A DNA stretch of 64,000 bases from Planctomycetota bacterium. Lineage in GTDB: Bacteria; Planctomycetota; UBA1135. Where the stretch lies: assembly GCA_021776795.1 (NCBI GenBank), contig JAJFFC010000008.1, forward strand, positions 62,001-126,000, in the 5' to 3' direction. Below the pieces are notes generated by a model. It worked only from the letters and a program-made list of their open reading frames with translations. It had not been told where the DNA came from and did no database searches. Shown piece by piece: positions 1 to 8,401 of this stretch (position 1 is the first letter of the stretch; every line of letters begins with the position of its first letter). The translations under genes and the position numbers were made by a program.

Positions 1-907
1 CCATGCCATTGGTCAGTTCGGCCAAGAACAATTGGTCTTGGAAGGGGCCAAAGCGACCACCGGTTTGATCGGGAATTAAGTTGCCGGTGGAGCGGGACCA
101 CTCGTAGGGAATCCAAATGGCGGCGTCGTCACGGTCACGTGCAGGCGGTTCCGTCATCGAAGGGACTTCGCTGCCGTTGCCATAGGCTTCAGTCCAACGC
201 AAGGAAGCGGGATGGCCAAAGAAGGACCCGTCTTCGACTGCGAACAAACCGCACACCGGCATCCAATCTCCTTGGTTGTCGGTATAGAACAGGCGGTCTT
301 GGCTATCCAAACCCAAACCCGCAGGCGAACGCACGCCGCTCGCCATCGGCGTCATGTTGCCATCGGGGCCAATCTTCAACACCCATCCGCGGAAGGGTGC
401 GCGTGATTGCCCATGCCACCATTCCGGATTCCAGAAACCAACATTGGTGCTGAGGTAAAAGTTCCCGGCCTGATCTTGTGGCAAACCAAAGGCGAATTCA
501 TGGTAGTTGCCACTCATGCCCCAAGCTTGCGACACGGTTTCGATGCGATCACATACCTTGTCGCCATCGAGGTCGATGAGCTTGCTCAACTCACCGCGCT
601 GCGTGACAAAGATTTCGTCATTCACCACCTGCAAGCCAAGGCCCTCATGCAGGCCTTCAGCAAAGATGTGAAAGCGGGCGTCGGCAGGGTCGTCGGCGAG
701 GGCATTCTCGACCCACCACACCCGACCGCGACGCGTGGAAACTAACAGCGTGCCATCCGCTAAAAAGTCCATGCCGCCGACTTCCAAAACTTCGCCAGGT
801 GGCGGGCTGAGATAGTCCACCGCATAGGCTTCAGCTTCCACAGAAGTCAGTCCTGGTTCTTGAAGACCAGGAACAAGGAGCAAAAGGCTAATCGTAGAAG
901 CAAGCAT
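1..907 (-). CDS. Beta-propeller sugar-dehydrogenase-like protein, secreted (truncated by window edge)
   Basis: Reading leftwards from an ATG at 907, about 302 residues are visible and the C-terminus is cut off by the window edge. The N-terminus is a short signal-like hydrophobic stretch (residues 1-15). It is followed by repeated blade-like units (DFLADGTLLVSTRRGRVWWV, then GLHEGLGLQVVNDEIFVTQR, later SGVRSPAGLGLDSQDRLFYT), which resemble the PQQ-dependent or L-sorbosone/glucose-sorbosone dehydrogenase-like six-bladed propellers common in planctomycetes. The start codon overlaps the stop of the upstream cytochrome c gene as TAATG, so the two are probably co-translated. A periplasmic sugar or alcohol oxidation passing electrons to that cytochrome is plausible. 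The substrate cannot be read from the sequence, and cofactor residues were not identified. Confidence 0.72.
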   Translation of the reverse strand, partial: MLASTISLLLLVPGLQEPGLTSVEAEAYAVDYLSPPPGEVLEVGGMDFLADGTLLVSTRRGRVWWVENALADDPADARFHIFAEGLHEGLGLQVVNDEIFVTQRGELSKLIDLDGDKVCDRIETVSQAWGMSGNYHEFAFGLPQDQAGNFYLSTNVGFWNPEWWHGQSRAPFRGWVLKIGPDGNMTPMASGVRSPAGLGLDSQDRLFYTDNQGDWMPVCGLFAVEDGSFFGHPASLRWTEAYGNGSEVPSMTEPPARDRDDAAIWIPYEWSRSTGNLIPDQTGGRFGPFQDQLFLAELTNGM

Positions 908-2094
908 TAGGGTAGGTCCTCCATCAGGGTGGCCTCGGAAGTCTCTATCCAAGGCAAACCAAAGAGGTGGGTTTCTTCGACCACGCCGGGGGCGGCATCG
1001 GCAAGAAGGAAGGCCGGAGGCGCCGCCAATACTTCCGCGCTGCCATCGGCGCGTTGTGTGACCACCCACTCCTGACCAGTTTTGGTGAAGCGTGCCAGCT
1101 CATGGCCCTTGCCTACCTCTTGGAGCGTGCGACGCAACAACAAGCCTTCGGCGCGGACTGGCTCAATCTCGAAAACGAGCTGGAATCCGGCCCAATTCCC
1201 GATGCTGAAGGCTTGTCCCGATTCGCGAATCAAGGCGATCTCTTGGCCACTGGAATCGAGCAAGCTGTACTCCACAAAGGCCACGCCATCGACAATCTCG
1301 GTGGCCTTGAGTTGAGCAGTCAAAGGCATTTCGGGTGCGCCGCCTGCCCGGCCAGGGATTCCCGGGCCAGGAGAACCTGTGCCCAAGGCTGGCGTCCATG
1401 CCCAGTCGCTGCGGGCTTCTTCCCATGCCATGGTGTAGACCAAACGACCAAGCGGCTCCAATGCAGCGCCGCCGCGCTCACCCCAGTCGGCGCGATTGAC
1501 AAAGTCGCCTTGACGCACGCCCAGTAGACGCACGGGTTGCGCTTCGTATTCCCAAGATAGTCCATCGAGGCAACCGACCATCAGGCCGCGCGGCAACAAC
1601 GGGCGCCCGTCGGCAATGGGCGGCAAAGTGCCACGCACCACCAACGGCCGTTCGCCCACTTGCATTTCGGTTTCCCCGGGCAGCAGCTCGTTTTGCTCTG
1701 GTCCAAAGGCAATCACATATTCGGCTAAGGCCAACTGCTGCGCTTCGGTTAAAGATTCCGCAAACCCAGGCATGGGCGTGCCGCCGATGCCACTCGCAAT
1801 CGTGCGTGCGACCGCAGTTGGTGTATTGCCAAAGGAGAAACCGCCAGAAAGAAAGCTCCGCGCAGGTCGGTCGAGCGGAACCATGCCCTTGCCGTCGCCG
1901 GTTTCGCCATGGCACATGGCGCAAAGACTCATGTACAGAGCCTTGGCATCGAGTTCGTCGGGATTGGGCACCGCCGGATCTTGAGCGGCTGGTGAGGCCG
2001 GACGATTGGAGCCACCGGTAGGCTCTGCCGGTACCTCTCCACCGTCACACGCGGCGAGTACCAAGCACAGAGAAAGGGCGAAGGGAGATTTCAT
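907..2094 (-). CDS. Lipoprotein class I cytochrome c
   Basis: A 395-residue exported protein with a lipobox ending in Cys16 (LVLAAC), so probably membrane-anchored. A Pro/Ala-rich linker leads to one c-type cytochrome domain at about residues 48-130. It carries the heme-binding CAMCH at 58-62 and a probable Met axial ligand in the TPMPGF region near 107. The remaining roughly 260 residues form a domain I do not recognise, rich in beta-strand-like segments. Its TAATG overlap with the downstream propeller dehydrogenase suggests an electron-transfer pair in which this protein accepts electrons from the dehydrogenase. The ATG start at 2094 is supported by the immediate signal sequence. Confidence 0.82.
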   Translation of the reverse strand: MKSPFALSLCLVLAACDGGEVPAEPTGGSNRPASPAAQDPAVPNPDELDAKALYMSLCAMCHGETGDGKGMVPLDRPARSFLSGGFSFGNTPTAVARTIASGIGGTPMPGFAESLTEAQQLALAEYVIAFGPEQNELLPGETEMQVGERPLVVRGTLPPIADGRPLLPRGLMVGCLDGLSWEYEAQPVRLLGVRQGDFVNRADWGERGGAALEPLGRLVYTMAWEEARSDWAWTPALGTGSPGPGIPGRAGGAPEMPLTAQLKATEIVDGVAFVEYSLLDSSGQEIALIRESGQAFSIGNWAGFQLVFEIEPVRAEGLLLRRTLQEVGKGHELARFTKTGQEWVVTQRADGSAEVLAAPPAFLLADAAPGVVEETHLFGLPWIETSEATLMEDLP

Positions 2095-2153
2095 GCGTAG
2101 GGCGCACAGCTGGCGCCCCCAGCATAACTATTGCCCCGCCGCTCACGGGGCGC

Positions 2154-2984
2154 CTAGAGCCCGCGTTCTTGCTTCACTCTGGCCCAGGCCGCGTTCACCG
2201 CTTTCATCTTCTCGGTGGCGAAATCCATGAAATCCTCGGGCAGGCCTTTGGACTGCAGCGTATCCGGGTGATATTCCCGCACCAGCTTGCGGTGAGCCGA
2301 CTTGACCTCGGCATCGGTCGCGCTCGCGGAGACTTCCAGAATCGCATAGGGATCAGCGTAGTCATTTTGGTGACTGGTGGCCTCAAACTGCGCCTTGCAC
2401 GATTCATAGCCTTGCTCACCCAGCCCAAAGCGACGGGCGATGTCGCGGATCATGGCTTCTTCGCGTGCGTGCAGATGGCCGTCGGAGTAGGCCAGAGTCA
2501 GCAATAAGACCACGATGTCGCGCAGGCGCTCTGGCTGGCGGCGGAACAACATGGCGATTTGATTCGCGAAGGCCGATGCTGGCTGTTTGCTATCGCGTGC
2601 GGAGTTAAACACACGCGCTGCGAGTTTGCGCTCATCTTCGTCAAGGTGCATTCCTTCGCGCAAGAAGCGGTCGAAGGTTTGGATTTCCTCTTGCGTGACC
2701 TGGCCATCGGCCTTGGAAATCTTTGCTGCCAGACTAGTTAAGGCAACCGCGAAGGCACGCTGCAATTCGGCGGCTGCATGCTCGCCCTGCGTTGGCCGAC
2801 CGCGGGCATATCCCCCGCCTTGGCCATAGGTATTGCCGGCTCCCGCTTCACCACCACCAAAAAGATTGCCGGTGGGACCTTCCCCACTGACGTGGTGGCC
2901 AATGACACCACCAAGTACCGCACCTAGTGGTCCATCGAGCAGACCACCGAGGCCAGCACCGAGGATGGAGCCGAAGATTCCCAT
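2154..2984 (-). CDS. djlA: DjlA-like membrane co-chaperone (TerB-like plus J domain)
   Basis: The product is 276 residues if the ATG at 2984 is used. A longer reading begins with TTG at 3002 and is less likely. Residues 1-35 form a glycine-zipper-like hydrophobic segment (GSILGAGLGGLLDGPLGAV), as in the dimerising membrane anchor of DjlA. A Gly-rich linker follows, then a TerB-like helical domain (about 80-185) and a C-terminal J domain (about 210-276) with the DnaK-stimulating HPD motif at 239-241. The family recruits DnaK/Hsp70 to the inner membrane. The 5' end overlaps the 3' end of the metalloprotease gene by 61 bp, an unusually long same-strand overlap that implies coupling or late start selection. 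Confidence 0.83.
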   Translation of the reverse strand: MGIFGSILGAGLGGLLDGPLGAVLGGVIGHHVSGEGPTGNLFGGGEAGAGNTYGQGGGYARGRPTQGEHAAAELQRAFAVALTSLAAKISKADGQVTQEEIQTFDRFLREGMHLDEDERKLAARVFNSARDSKQPASAFANQIAMLFRRQPERLRDIVVLLLTLAYSDGHLHAREEAMIRDIARRFGLGEQGYESCKAQFEATSHQNDYADPYAILEVSASATDAEVKSAHRKLVREYHPDTLQSKGLPEDFMDFATEKMKAVNAAWARVKQERGL

Positions 2985-3808
2985 CCGGGTATTGTAGGCC
3001 AAGCAATGTCGAAGCCGAAGAAGTTCGGAGCTTCGGGCGCACTGCGTTCGCTATTTCCGGGTGGTGTCAGATCTTCACGCACAAAGTCTGGCTTGGAGCC
3101 ATATAAAGCTTGGATAGCGCGTTGGTCTTCAGTTGAGATCTCGGTCCAGTTGGCAATCGGGAACATGACGTCGGTCACGGTGCCACTATGCCCATTGGCG
3201 GGAGCTTCGGCCAAAATACCGAGGGCATGCCCGACTTCATGTAACAACAGGGCATGATAGCCATCAAGACCTGGGCGCGGACCCAGGCTTGGCGTGAACA
3301 AGGTGATGTCCACTTCACGCACGCGATCTAACCGAGTGCCGATGCGCAACATGGCGGTCTCGCCGCGGAAGGTGCGACCGACATCTTGATCCAAGAAGAT
3401 GCGAATGCGTGTGCGGCGGTCCTCGCCGAAGGATTCGTCTCGGCTATGCCTGCGAATTTCAAGAACGGGAGCGGGCAATCCTGCCGCGCGCAAAGGAACC
3501 GCCCAATTGTCGAAGGCGGCGCGGACCTGGCTTTCGATTTCTTCAGGGTGAAAGCCATCTTGCAGCATGGCGTCGGGAACCTCTCCGTCGCCGTCGAAAA
3601 TCTCGACCGGAATATCTACCACCGCGGAGCCTTCACTTGGGGTCCAACGAAAACGCTGGCCAAAGGGAACCGCCTCTTCAAGGTAGGTCCCGAGGGCTGG
3701 ATCCACGCCGAGGGGTTGCACCGGCGCATCCACCGTTCCCCCACCGCTACCGCAGCGGTTCAACATCAGCAGCACGATGGCCACTGCACGCAAGTACAGG
3801 ACAAACAA
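2924..3808 (-). CDS. M10 (matrixin-like) zinc metalloprotease, exported
   Basis: About 294 residues with an N-terminal hydrophobic segment and a Cys at 19 that could be a lipobox (LMLNRC, a weak match). The metalloprotease core is clear. HEVGH at 190-194 supplies two zinc His residues and the catalytic Glu. A third His at 207 lies in ANGHSGTVTDVMFP, whose Met215 would be the metzincin Met-turn. In ordinary matrixins the third His follows within HExxHxxGxxH. Here about seven extra residues separate it, so the loop is expanded. The C-terminal QRAIQALYG matches the end of the matrixin fold. The upstream start is TTG at 3808; internal TTG or GTG codons are possible. Substrate unknown. Confidence 0.78.
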   Translation of the reverse strand: MFVLYLRAVAIVLLMLNRCGSGGGTVDAPVQPLGVDPALGTYLEEAVPFGQRFRWTPSEGSAVVDIPVEIFDGDGEVPDAMLQDGFHPEEIESQVRAAFDNWAVPLRAAGLPAPVLEIRRHSRDESFGEDRRTRIRIFLDQDVGRTFRGETAMLRIGTRLDRVREVDITLFTPSLGPRPGLDGYHALLLHEVGHALGILAEAPANGHSGTVTDVMFPIANWTEISTEDQRAIQALYGSKPDFVREDLTPPGNSERSAPEAPNFFGFDIAWPTIPGWESSAPSSVLASVVCSMDH

Positions 3809-3849
3809 GGAATCAGGGGGGTGAGGGGCGACAGCGCTAAACTGCCGAG

Positions 3850-4317
3850 GTGAAACACTCTAGCACGAATCCGGAAAGTCGAGATGGTGAGCTAGAAGTG
3901 CTTTTTTTCGATGGCGATTGCGGCTTCTGCCATGCCTCGGTGCGCTATTTATGCAGACGCCACCAGCGCCATCAAATCCATTTCTCCCCCCTCCAGGGAG
4001 AAACCTTTGCGCGTCTTAAGGCTGAGGGTGCCTTCGATTCATTGCTTGGTGAAATGGGCGCCAAGCCGCTCCCACAGAGCCTGATTTTCCGCGCGCAAGA
4101 CGGGAGCCTTTTCTTGCGCAGTGACGGCGTGGTCGAAACCTTATTGCGTCTTCGCGGTGGCTGGGCGGTGTTGGGGTGGATTCTGTGGCCCATTCCACGC
4201 TTCTTGCGTGACCTCCCCTATCGTTTGGTGGCTGCATTGCGCACCAAGTTCTGGGCCAAACCAGAAGGACATTGTCCGCTGCTGCCACCAGAGCAGCAGC
4301 AACGGTTCTTACCCTGA
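3850..4317 (+). CDS. DCC-family thiol-disulfide oxidoreductase-like protein (DUF393)
   Basis: A 155-residue protein with the family signature near its N-terminus, FFDGDCGFCHASVRYL, containing the DxxCxxC arrangement that names the DCC family. The rest fits the predicted thioredoxin-like fold of DUF393, including an LxFRAQDGSLFLRSDGVVETL segment and a C-terminal WAKPEGHCPLLPPE. It lacks a signal peptide, so it is probably cytosolic. The start is GTG at 3850, only 41 bp from the divergent metalloprotease start. The gene converges with the thiolase, leaving 4 bp between the stops. The reaction is unproven for the family. Confidence 0.82.
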   Translation: MKHSSTNPESRDGELEVLFFDGDCGFCHASVRYLCRRHQRHQIHFSPLQGETFARLKAEGAFDSLLGEMGAKPLPQSLIFRAQDGSLFLRSDGVVETLLRLRGGWAVLGWILWPIPRFLRDLPYRLVAALRTKFWAKPEGHCPLLPPEQQQRFLP

Positions 4318-4321
4318 ACGC

Positions 4322-5521
4322 TTAGGCGCGTTCGATCATGACGGCGATGCCCTGACCGCCGCCGATGCAGGCCGAAGCCATGCCGGTTTGCTTGCCGCTG
4401 CGCTCGAGCTGGTGCATGAGCGTGAGCACCAAGCGGGTACCGGTCGCACCGAGTGGGTGACCAATGGCAACCGCGCCACCATTGACATTGCACTTGTCGC
4501 GGTCAAGCTCCAAAACCTTTTCGCATGCCAAGTACTGCGCAGAGAAGGCTTCGTTGATCTCAATGTAATCAATCGCATCAATCGCAATGCCCGCTTTCTC
4601 GGCAGCTTGGCGCATGGAAGGCACCGGACCGAAGCCCATGATGCCCGGCTCCACACCGGCATAACCCCAAGAACGCAAACGCGCGCGGATGGTCCAGCCT
4701 TCGGCTTGCGCCTTCTCTTCGGTGGTGACAATAATCGCAGCGGCGCCATCGACAATGCCCGAAGCATTACCCGCAGTGACGGTTCCCTCCTTACCAAAGG
4801 CCGGGCGCAACTTGGCCAAGCCTTCGAGGGTGGTGTCAGGGCGAATGTGGTCATCGGTGTCGACGACAAACTCTTTGCGACCGCGCTTCACGGTGAGTGG
4901 AGCGATTTCATCGGCGAAGACGCCACCTTGCACCGCAGCGGAACCCAGCTGATGACTACGCAGGGCGAATTCATCTTGCGCCTCTCGGGTGATGCCGTAC
5001 TTGGTCGCCAATGCCTCGGCGGTTTGCGCCATGAACTTGCCGCAGTAAGGATCCATTAGGGATTCAAACAACGCGTCTTCCAACTTTGGCGCCATGCCCA
5101 AGCGGAAACCTTCGCGACCACCGCGCAACACGTGCGGGGCCTGCGACATATTCTCCATACCACCGGCGACGACGACATCGGCCTCGCCAACGAGAATCAT
5201 GTGCGCGGCGTTGACGATGCTCTGCATGCCGGAACCGCACAAGCGATTTACGGTAAACGCAGGGACTTCCAGCGGGATGCCCGCCTTGAGTCCGACGTGG
5301 CGTGCACCATAAATGGCATCGGCGCCAGTTTGCATGGCGTTGCCGATGACGACATGGCCAACTTGCTCCGGTTTCACACCACTGCGCTCGAGTGCGGCGG
5401 AAACGGCGTGCGCAGCCAAATCGTTGGCACCTACATCTTTAAACAGGCCGTAGCCCGGAGTGCCGACATATTCGGCCATTGCGGTGCGTGCACCGCCAAC
5501 AATGACAAGGTTCTTGTTCAT
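4322..5521 (-). CDS. Acetyl-CoA acetyltransferase (thiolase)
   Basis: A full-length 399-residue thiolase. The acylated Cys lies in VNRLCGSGMQS (Cys95). The second half carries GHPLG (His355) and the catalytic C-terminal CIGGGQG (Cys385), completing the Cys-His-Cys set of the family. These enzymes condense or cleave acyl-CoA units (2 acetyl-CoA to acetoacetyl-CoA, or 3-ketoacyl-CoA thiolysis). This is the last gene of a minus-strand run with a crotonase, two peptidyl-prolyl isomerases and a second thiolase. A role in fatty-acid or branched-chain oxidation or acetoacetyl-CoA metabolism fits, as does the CoA-transferase at the right end of the window. Whether it is biosynthetic or degradative cannot be decided from sequence. 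Confidence 0.93.
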   Translation of the reverse strand: MNKNLVIVGGARTAMAEYVGTPGYGLFKDVGANDLAAHAVSAALERSGVKPEQVGHVVIGNAMQTGADAIYGARHVGLKAGIPLEVPAFTVNRLCGSGMQSIVNAAHMILVGEADVVVAGGMENMSQAPHVLRGGREGFRLGMAPKLEDALFESLMDPYCGKFMAQTAEALATKYGITREAQDEFALRSHQLGSAAVQGGVFADEIAPLTVKRGRKEFVVDTDDHIRPDTTLEGLAKLRPAFGKEGTVTAGNASGIVDGAAAIIVTTEEKAQAEGWTIRARLRSWGYAGVEPGIMGFGPVPSMRQAAEKAGIAIDAIDYIEINEAFSAQYLACEKVLELDRDKCNVNGGAVAIGHPLGATGTRLVLTLMHQLERSGKQTGMASACIGGGQGIAVMIERA

Positions 5522-5552
5522 CTTTCGATTGTTCTAGCGAAGGCAAGAATGC

Positions 5553-6383
5553 CTAGCGGCCTTGAAACTCGGGCTTGCGCTTCTCGAGGAAGGCCGCAGC
5601 CCCTTCTTTTTGGTCGGCAGTTGCAAACAACAAACCAAAGGCGTCGGCCTCGAGGTTCTCGCCTTCGCTTTGCCCCACCTCCAAGCCGCGACGAATCACT
5701 TCCAAAGCACTGGCAACGGCAATCGGGCCACGCTTGATGATGGTTTGCACCAACTTGGTGGTGACTTCTCGCAGCTCCTCATCGGAGGCGAGGCGGTTGA
5801 CCACGCCAACGCGGTAGGCCTCTGCGGCAGTGACATGCTCGCCGGTCAACACCCATTCGCGGGCGATACCAGGAGAAGCCAAACGCGACAGACGCTGGGT
5901 GCCACCGAAGCCTGGAATCAAACCCAGTGAGACTTCCGGGAGACCAAGCAAGGCTTTGTCTGAAGCCACGCGCAGGTGGCAAGCCAAGGCCAACTCCAAA
6001 CCACCACCGAGAGCAAAGCCATTAATCATGGCGATGACCGGTACCGGGCTGGACTCAATCGTCGCCAACATGTCTTGGCCGTTGCGGCTCAGTTCACGGG
6101 CTTCCATGGGATCAAGTGAGTTGAATTCACTGATGTCCGCGCCGGCCACAAAAGCCTTATCGCCAGCACCAGTGATGACGATGGCGTGCACATCTTCGTA
6201 AGTGACCAACTCCACTACCGCATCGCGGAGCTCATCGACCACTTCGGAGTTGAGCGCGTTCAGCGCCTTAGGGCGATCCACCGCAAGCCAAGCAATGCCT
6301 TCGTCGTCGACGACTAGGCTGAGGTGTTGGAATGGTTCGGACTCGATGTCCTCGGTGGCAACTGTTTCGTCGAATTCAGACAT
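5553..6383 (-). CDS. Enoyl-CoA hydratase/isomerase (crotonase)
   Basis: A 276-residue crotonase with a roughly 20-residue acidic N-terminal extension before the domain. It has the oxyanion-hole segment KAFVAGADISEF (about 76-87). The two catalytic glutamates appear as Glu130 (GGGLELALACH) and Glu150 (GLPEVSLGLIPGFGG), which is the pattern of true hydratases rather than of isomerases lacking one Glu. It hydrates trans-2-enoyl-CoA in beta-oxidation. It is separated by 31 bp from the downstream thiolase, with which it would perform consecutive beta-oxidation steps. A dehydrogenase for the intermediate step is not in the window. Confidence 0.92.
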   Translation of the reverse strand: MSEFDETVATEDIESEPFQHLSLVVDDEGIAWLAVDRPKALNALNSEVVDELRDAVVELVTYEDVHAIVITGAGDKAFVAGADISEFNSLDPMEARELSRNGQDMLATIESSPVPVIAMINGFALGGGLELALACHLRVASDKALLGLPEVSLGLIPGFGGTQRLSRLASPGIAREWVLTGEHVTAAEAYRVGVVNRLASDEELREVTTKLVQTIIKRGPIAVASALEVIRRGLEVGQSEGENLEADAFGLLFATADQKEGAAAFLEKRKPEFQGR

Positions 6384-6425
6384 GATGATGCGGGTCTAAT
6401 GCTCTGGGGATGTAAGGAGTGAGAT

Positions 6426-6977
6426 TTAGACGCGCGAACGCAAGCGCATCGCGTCGATGGTCAACTTGCCGGCAGGGGTGGAACCCTCTCCGCCTGGCTT
6501 GGTCGGTGCAGTCGCGACTTGGTCGAGCACCTCTTCGCCCGAAACCAGCTTGCCAAAGGCGGCGTACTGGCCATCGAGGAAGTCGGCGGCGGCGTGGCAG
6601 ATGAAGAACTGGCAGCTCGCCGAGTTTGGGTCCTGCGACCGCGCCATCGAAAGCACGCCGCGCTGATGGGAGTAGGCTTCCTCTGCAGAAAACTCACCTG
6701 GGATGTTGCCGTGAGGTCCGGAACCAGTGCCGGTACCCAGGGGACAGCCACCCTGAATCATGAAGCCATCAATCACGCGGTGGAAACCCTTGCCATCGTA
6801 GAAACCTTCGGCGGCGTAGCGCAGAAAGTTACGCACCGTGGCCGGGGCGACCTCTGGCCAAAACTCCACGGTCATGGTGCCGCTTTGCTTGCCATCGATG
6901 GAAATGTCCATCTCGCACAGGACGTTTTTGAGCGCCTGGTCGTCGAGATCTTGTGGGGTCTTAAGTTCAGTAGTCAT
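6426..6977 (-). CDS. Cyclophilin-type peptidyl-prolyl cis-trans isomerase
   Basis: A 183-residue cyclophilin with no signal peptide, so probably cytosolic. Family motifs in order are VRNFLRYAAEGFYDGKGFHRVIDGFMIQGG, GTGSGPHGNIPGEF, GVLSMARSQDPNSASCQFFI and LDGQYAAFGKLVSGEEVLDQV; the catalytic Arg is in FHRV and the Gln in FMIQGG. It sits 20 bp downstream of an exported cyclophilin-parvulin fusion whose cyclophilin domain is closely similar, so the pair probably arose by duplication with one copy exported. It catalyses proline isomerisation during protein folding. Confidence 0.93.
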   Translation of the reverse strand: MTTELKTPQDLDDQALKNVLCEMDISIDGKQSGTMTVEFWPEVAPATVRNFLRYAAEGFYDGKGFHRVIDGFMIQGGCPLGTGTGSGPHGNIPGEFSAEEAYSHQRGVLSMARSQDPNSASCQFFICHAAADFLDGQYAAFGKLVSGEEVLDQVATAPTKPGGEGSTPAGKLTIDAMRLRSRV

Positions 6978-6997
6978 GGATCTAGAAGGGTCAGGGA

Positions 6998-8401
6998 TTA
7001 CTCGTAACGCTTGATGATGTGCCAGCCGTAAGCGCTGTCTTTGGTATCGAAGTTGGCAATACCAACTTCACCGACTTGCAGTTTGAAGCCAACGTTGCCG
7101 AAGCCAGCCATCATTTCGTTGCGCTTGAACCACTGCACAGTGGGCAGTTCTTTCATCAACTCTTCCATGGTGGCTTGGTACTGTGACCGCGCTTCTTCCA
7201 TGGTGATGGCTTTGGCCTCGACTTGAGCGAGCAAATCAGCTTGCAAATCTTGCGCGCGCTTCTGCAAGGCGAAGGACTTGTCATCGGCCTCGTAATCGCG
7301 AATGCCATTGTTGAGCATCGAGTAGCTCCCTTTCGGAGTCGTGTCTTTGCTGCCGGGGTCATCGCTGTACTCTTGCACCAAGGCATCGAAGTCTTCGCCA
7401 GCTTGGGCGCGCTCGAGAATCTCCTTGGCCAAGGCCTCGGCCTCGGCTTGGGTGCGCTTCGCAGTAGGGGTTTTGCCATCGAAGCTAATGAGCACGTGCT
7501 GAATGCGAATGCGCTCCGGCTCGCCATTGAGGTCAGGCTTAGGACGCTCAATCACTTCAGACTTGGTCGGCGTACCTTTGATCACGCGCGCTTCCTTGAT
7601 CGCCGCGCGCTTGGTCGGCATGCTCGGCTCTTGGCTAGCCGGGTTCGGGCGAGTTTCAATGTTGGCAATCTGCTCCAAGGTCGCCACGCCGTGCACCATC
7701 TTGCCAAAGGAGGCATACTGGCCATCAAGGCCACGTGCGGACATCGACCGCTCGGTGATGACAAAGAACTGGCTCGATCCCGAGTCTGGCGGGGTGCTGC
7801 GCGCCATGGAAAGAACGCCATATTCGTGGTTGAACTTAGAGTCAGACGAAAACTCACCCTTAATCATGCCGTGCGGGCCCTGGCCAGCGGCGGTATTGGT
7901 CGACGAACCACCCTGAATCATGAACTCGCGCAGAATGCGGTGGAAGATCTTGCCATCGTAGAAGCCTTCGTCGGCATAGCGCAGGAAGTTGCGCACCGTG
8001 ATGGGCGCCTTCTCCGGCCACAACACGAAGGTCATGGTGCCGATGTCCTCGCCATCGATGGTCATGTCCATCTCTACGTAAAATTCGCTCAACTGTTCGT
8101 CGCTGACTTTGGTCTTGTCCTCGAAGTGGAACTGCGCGGTACGCCCTGCAGGAGTGGACTGCGGGTTGAGTCGCGGAGCCTTGGGCTCTTGACGATTAGC
8201 ACCCTGTTGGTTCTCGCTATTGAAGTCCACCGCTGGCATATCGGCCAACTTGCCCAGCGCCGAATCGTTGGAAGCTGCCTGAGCAGAACCCGAAGTCGCA
8301 GACGCGGTAGCGGTGCCGCCAGTGGTAGCAACCGGGTTTTCAGAATCACTGCAGGCAGCCAAAGGCGCCATCAGCAGAAAGAAGGTGAGCGTTTTCATCA
8401 T
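6998..8401 (-). CDS. Lipoprotein peptidyl-prolyl isomerase: cyclophilin plus parvulin domains
   Basis: A 467-residue protein starting at the ATG at 8401, which overlaps the thiolase stop as ATGA. A longer upstream frame is coding-antisense noise. It has a signal peptide with lipobox Cys17 (APLAAC), then a Ser/Thr/Ala-rich low-complexity linker. A cyclophilin domain follows (about 108-275; GFYDGKIFHRIL, FMIQGG, SSQFFVI), then a parvulin/PpiC domain (about 298-467; RIRIQHVLISF, DFDALVQEYSDDPGSKDT, SAYGWHIIKRYE). The parvulin is split by an insert of about 60 residues (366-430) rich in charged, helix-forming residues. Two unrelated prolyl-isomerase folds in one anchored polypeptide suggest an envelope folding factor. 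Confidence 0.9.
   Translation of the reverse strand: MMKTLTFFLLMAPLAACSDSENPVATTGGTATASATSGSAQAASNDSALGKLADMPAVDFNSENQQGANRQEPKAPRLNPQSTPAGRTAQFHFEDKTKVSDEQLSEFYVEMDMTIDGEDIGTMTFVLWPEKAPITVRNFLRYADEGFYDGKIFHRILREFMIQGGSSTNTAAGQGPHGMIKGEFSSDSKFNHEYGVLSMARSTPPDSGSSQFFVITERSMSARGLDGQYASFGKMVHGVATLEQIANIETRPNPASQEPSMPTKRAAIKEARVIKGTPTKSEVIERPKPDLNGEPERIRIQHVLISFDGKTPTAKRTQAEAEALAKEILERAQAGEDFDALVQEYSDDPGSKDTTPKGSYSMLNNGIRDYEADDKSFALQKRAQDLQADLLAQVEAKAITMEEARSQYQATMEELMKELPTVQWFKRNEMMAGFGNVGFKLQVGEVGIANFDTKDSAYGWHIIKRYE

Noticed and set aside
4121-5059. 312-codon plus-strand open frame downstream of the DCC gene.
   Set aside because: Antisense to the thiolase at 4322-5521; no domain seen.
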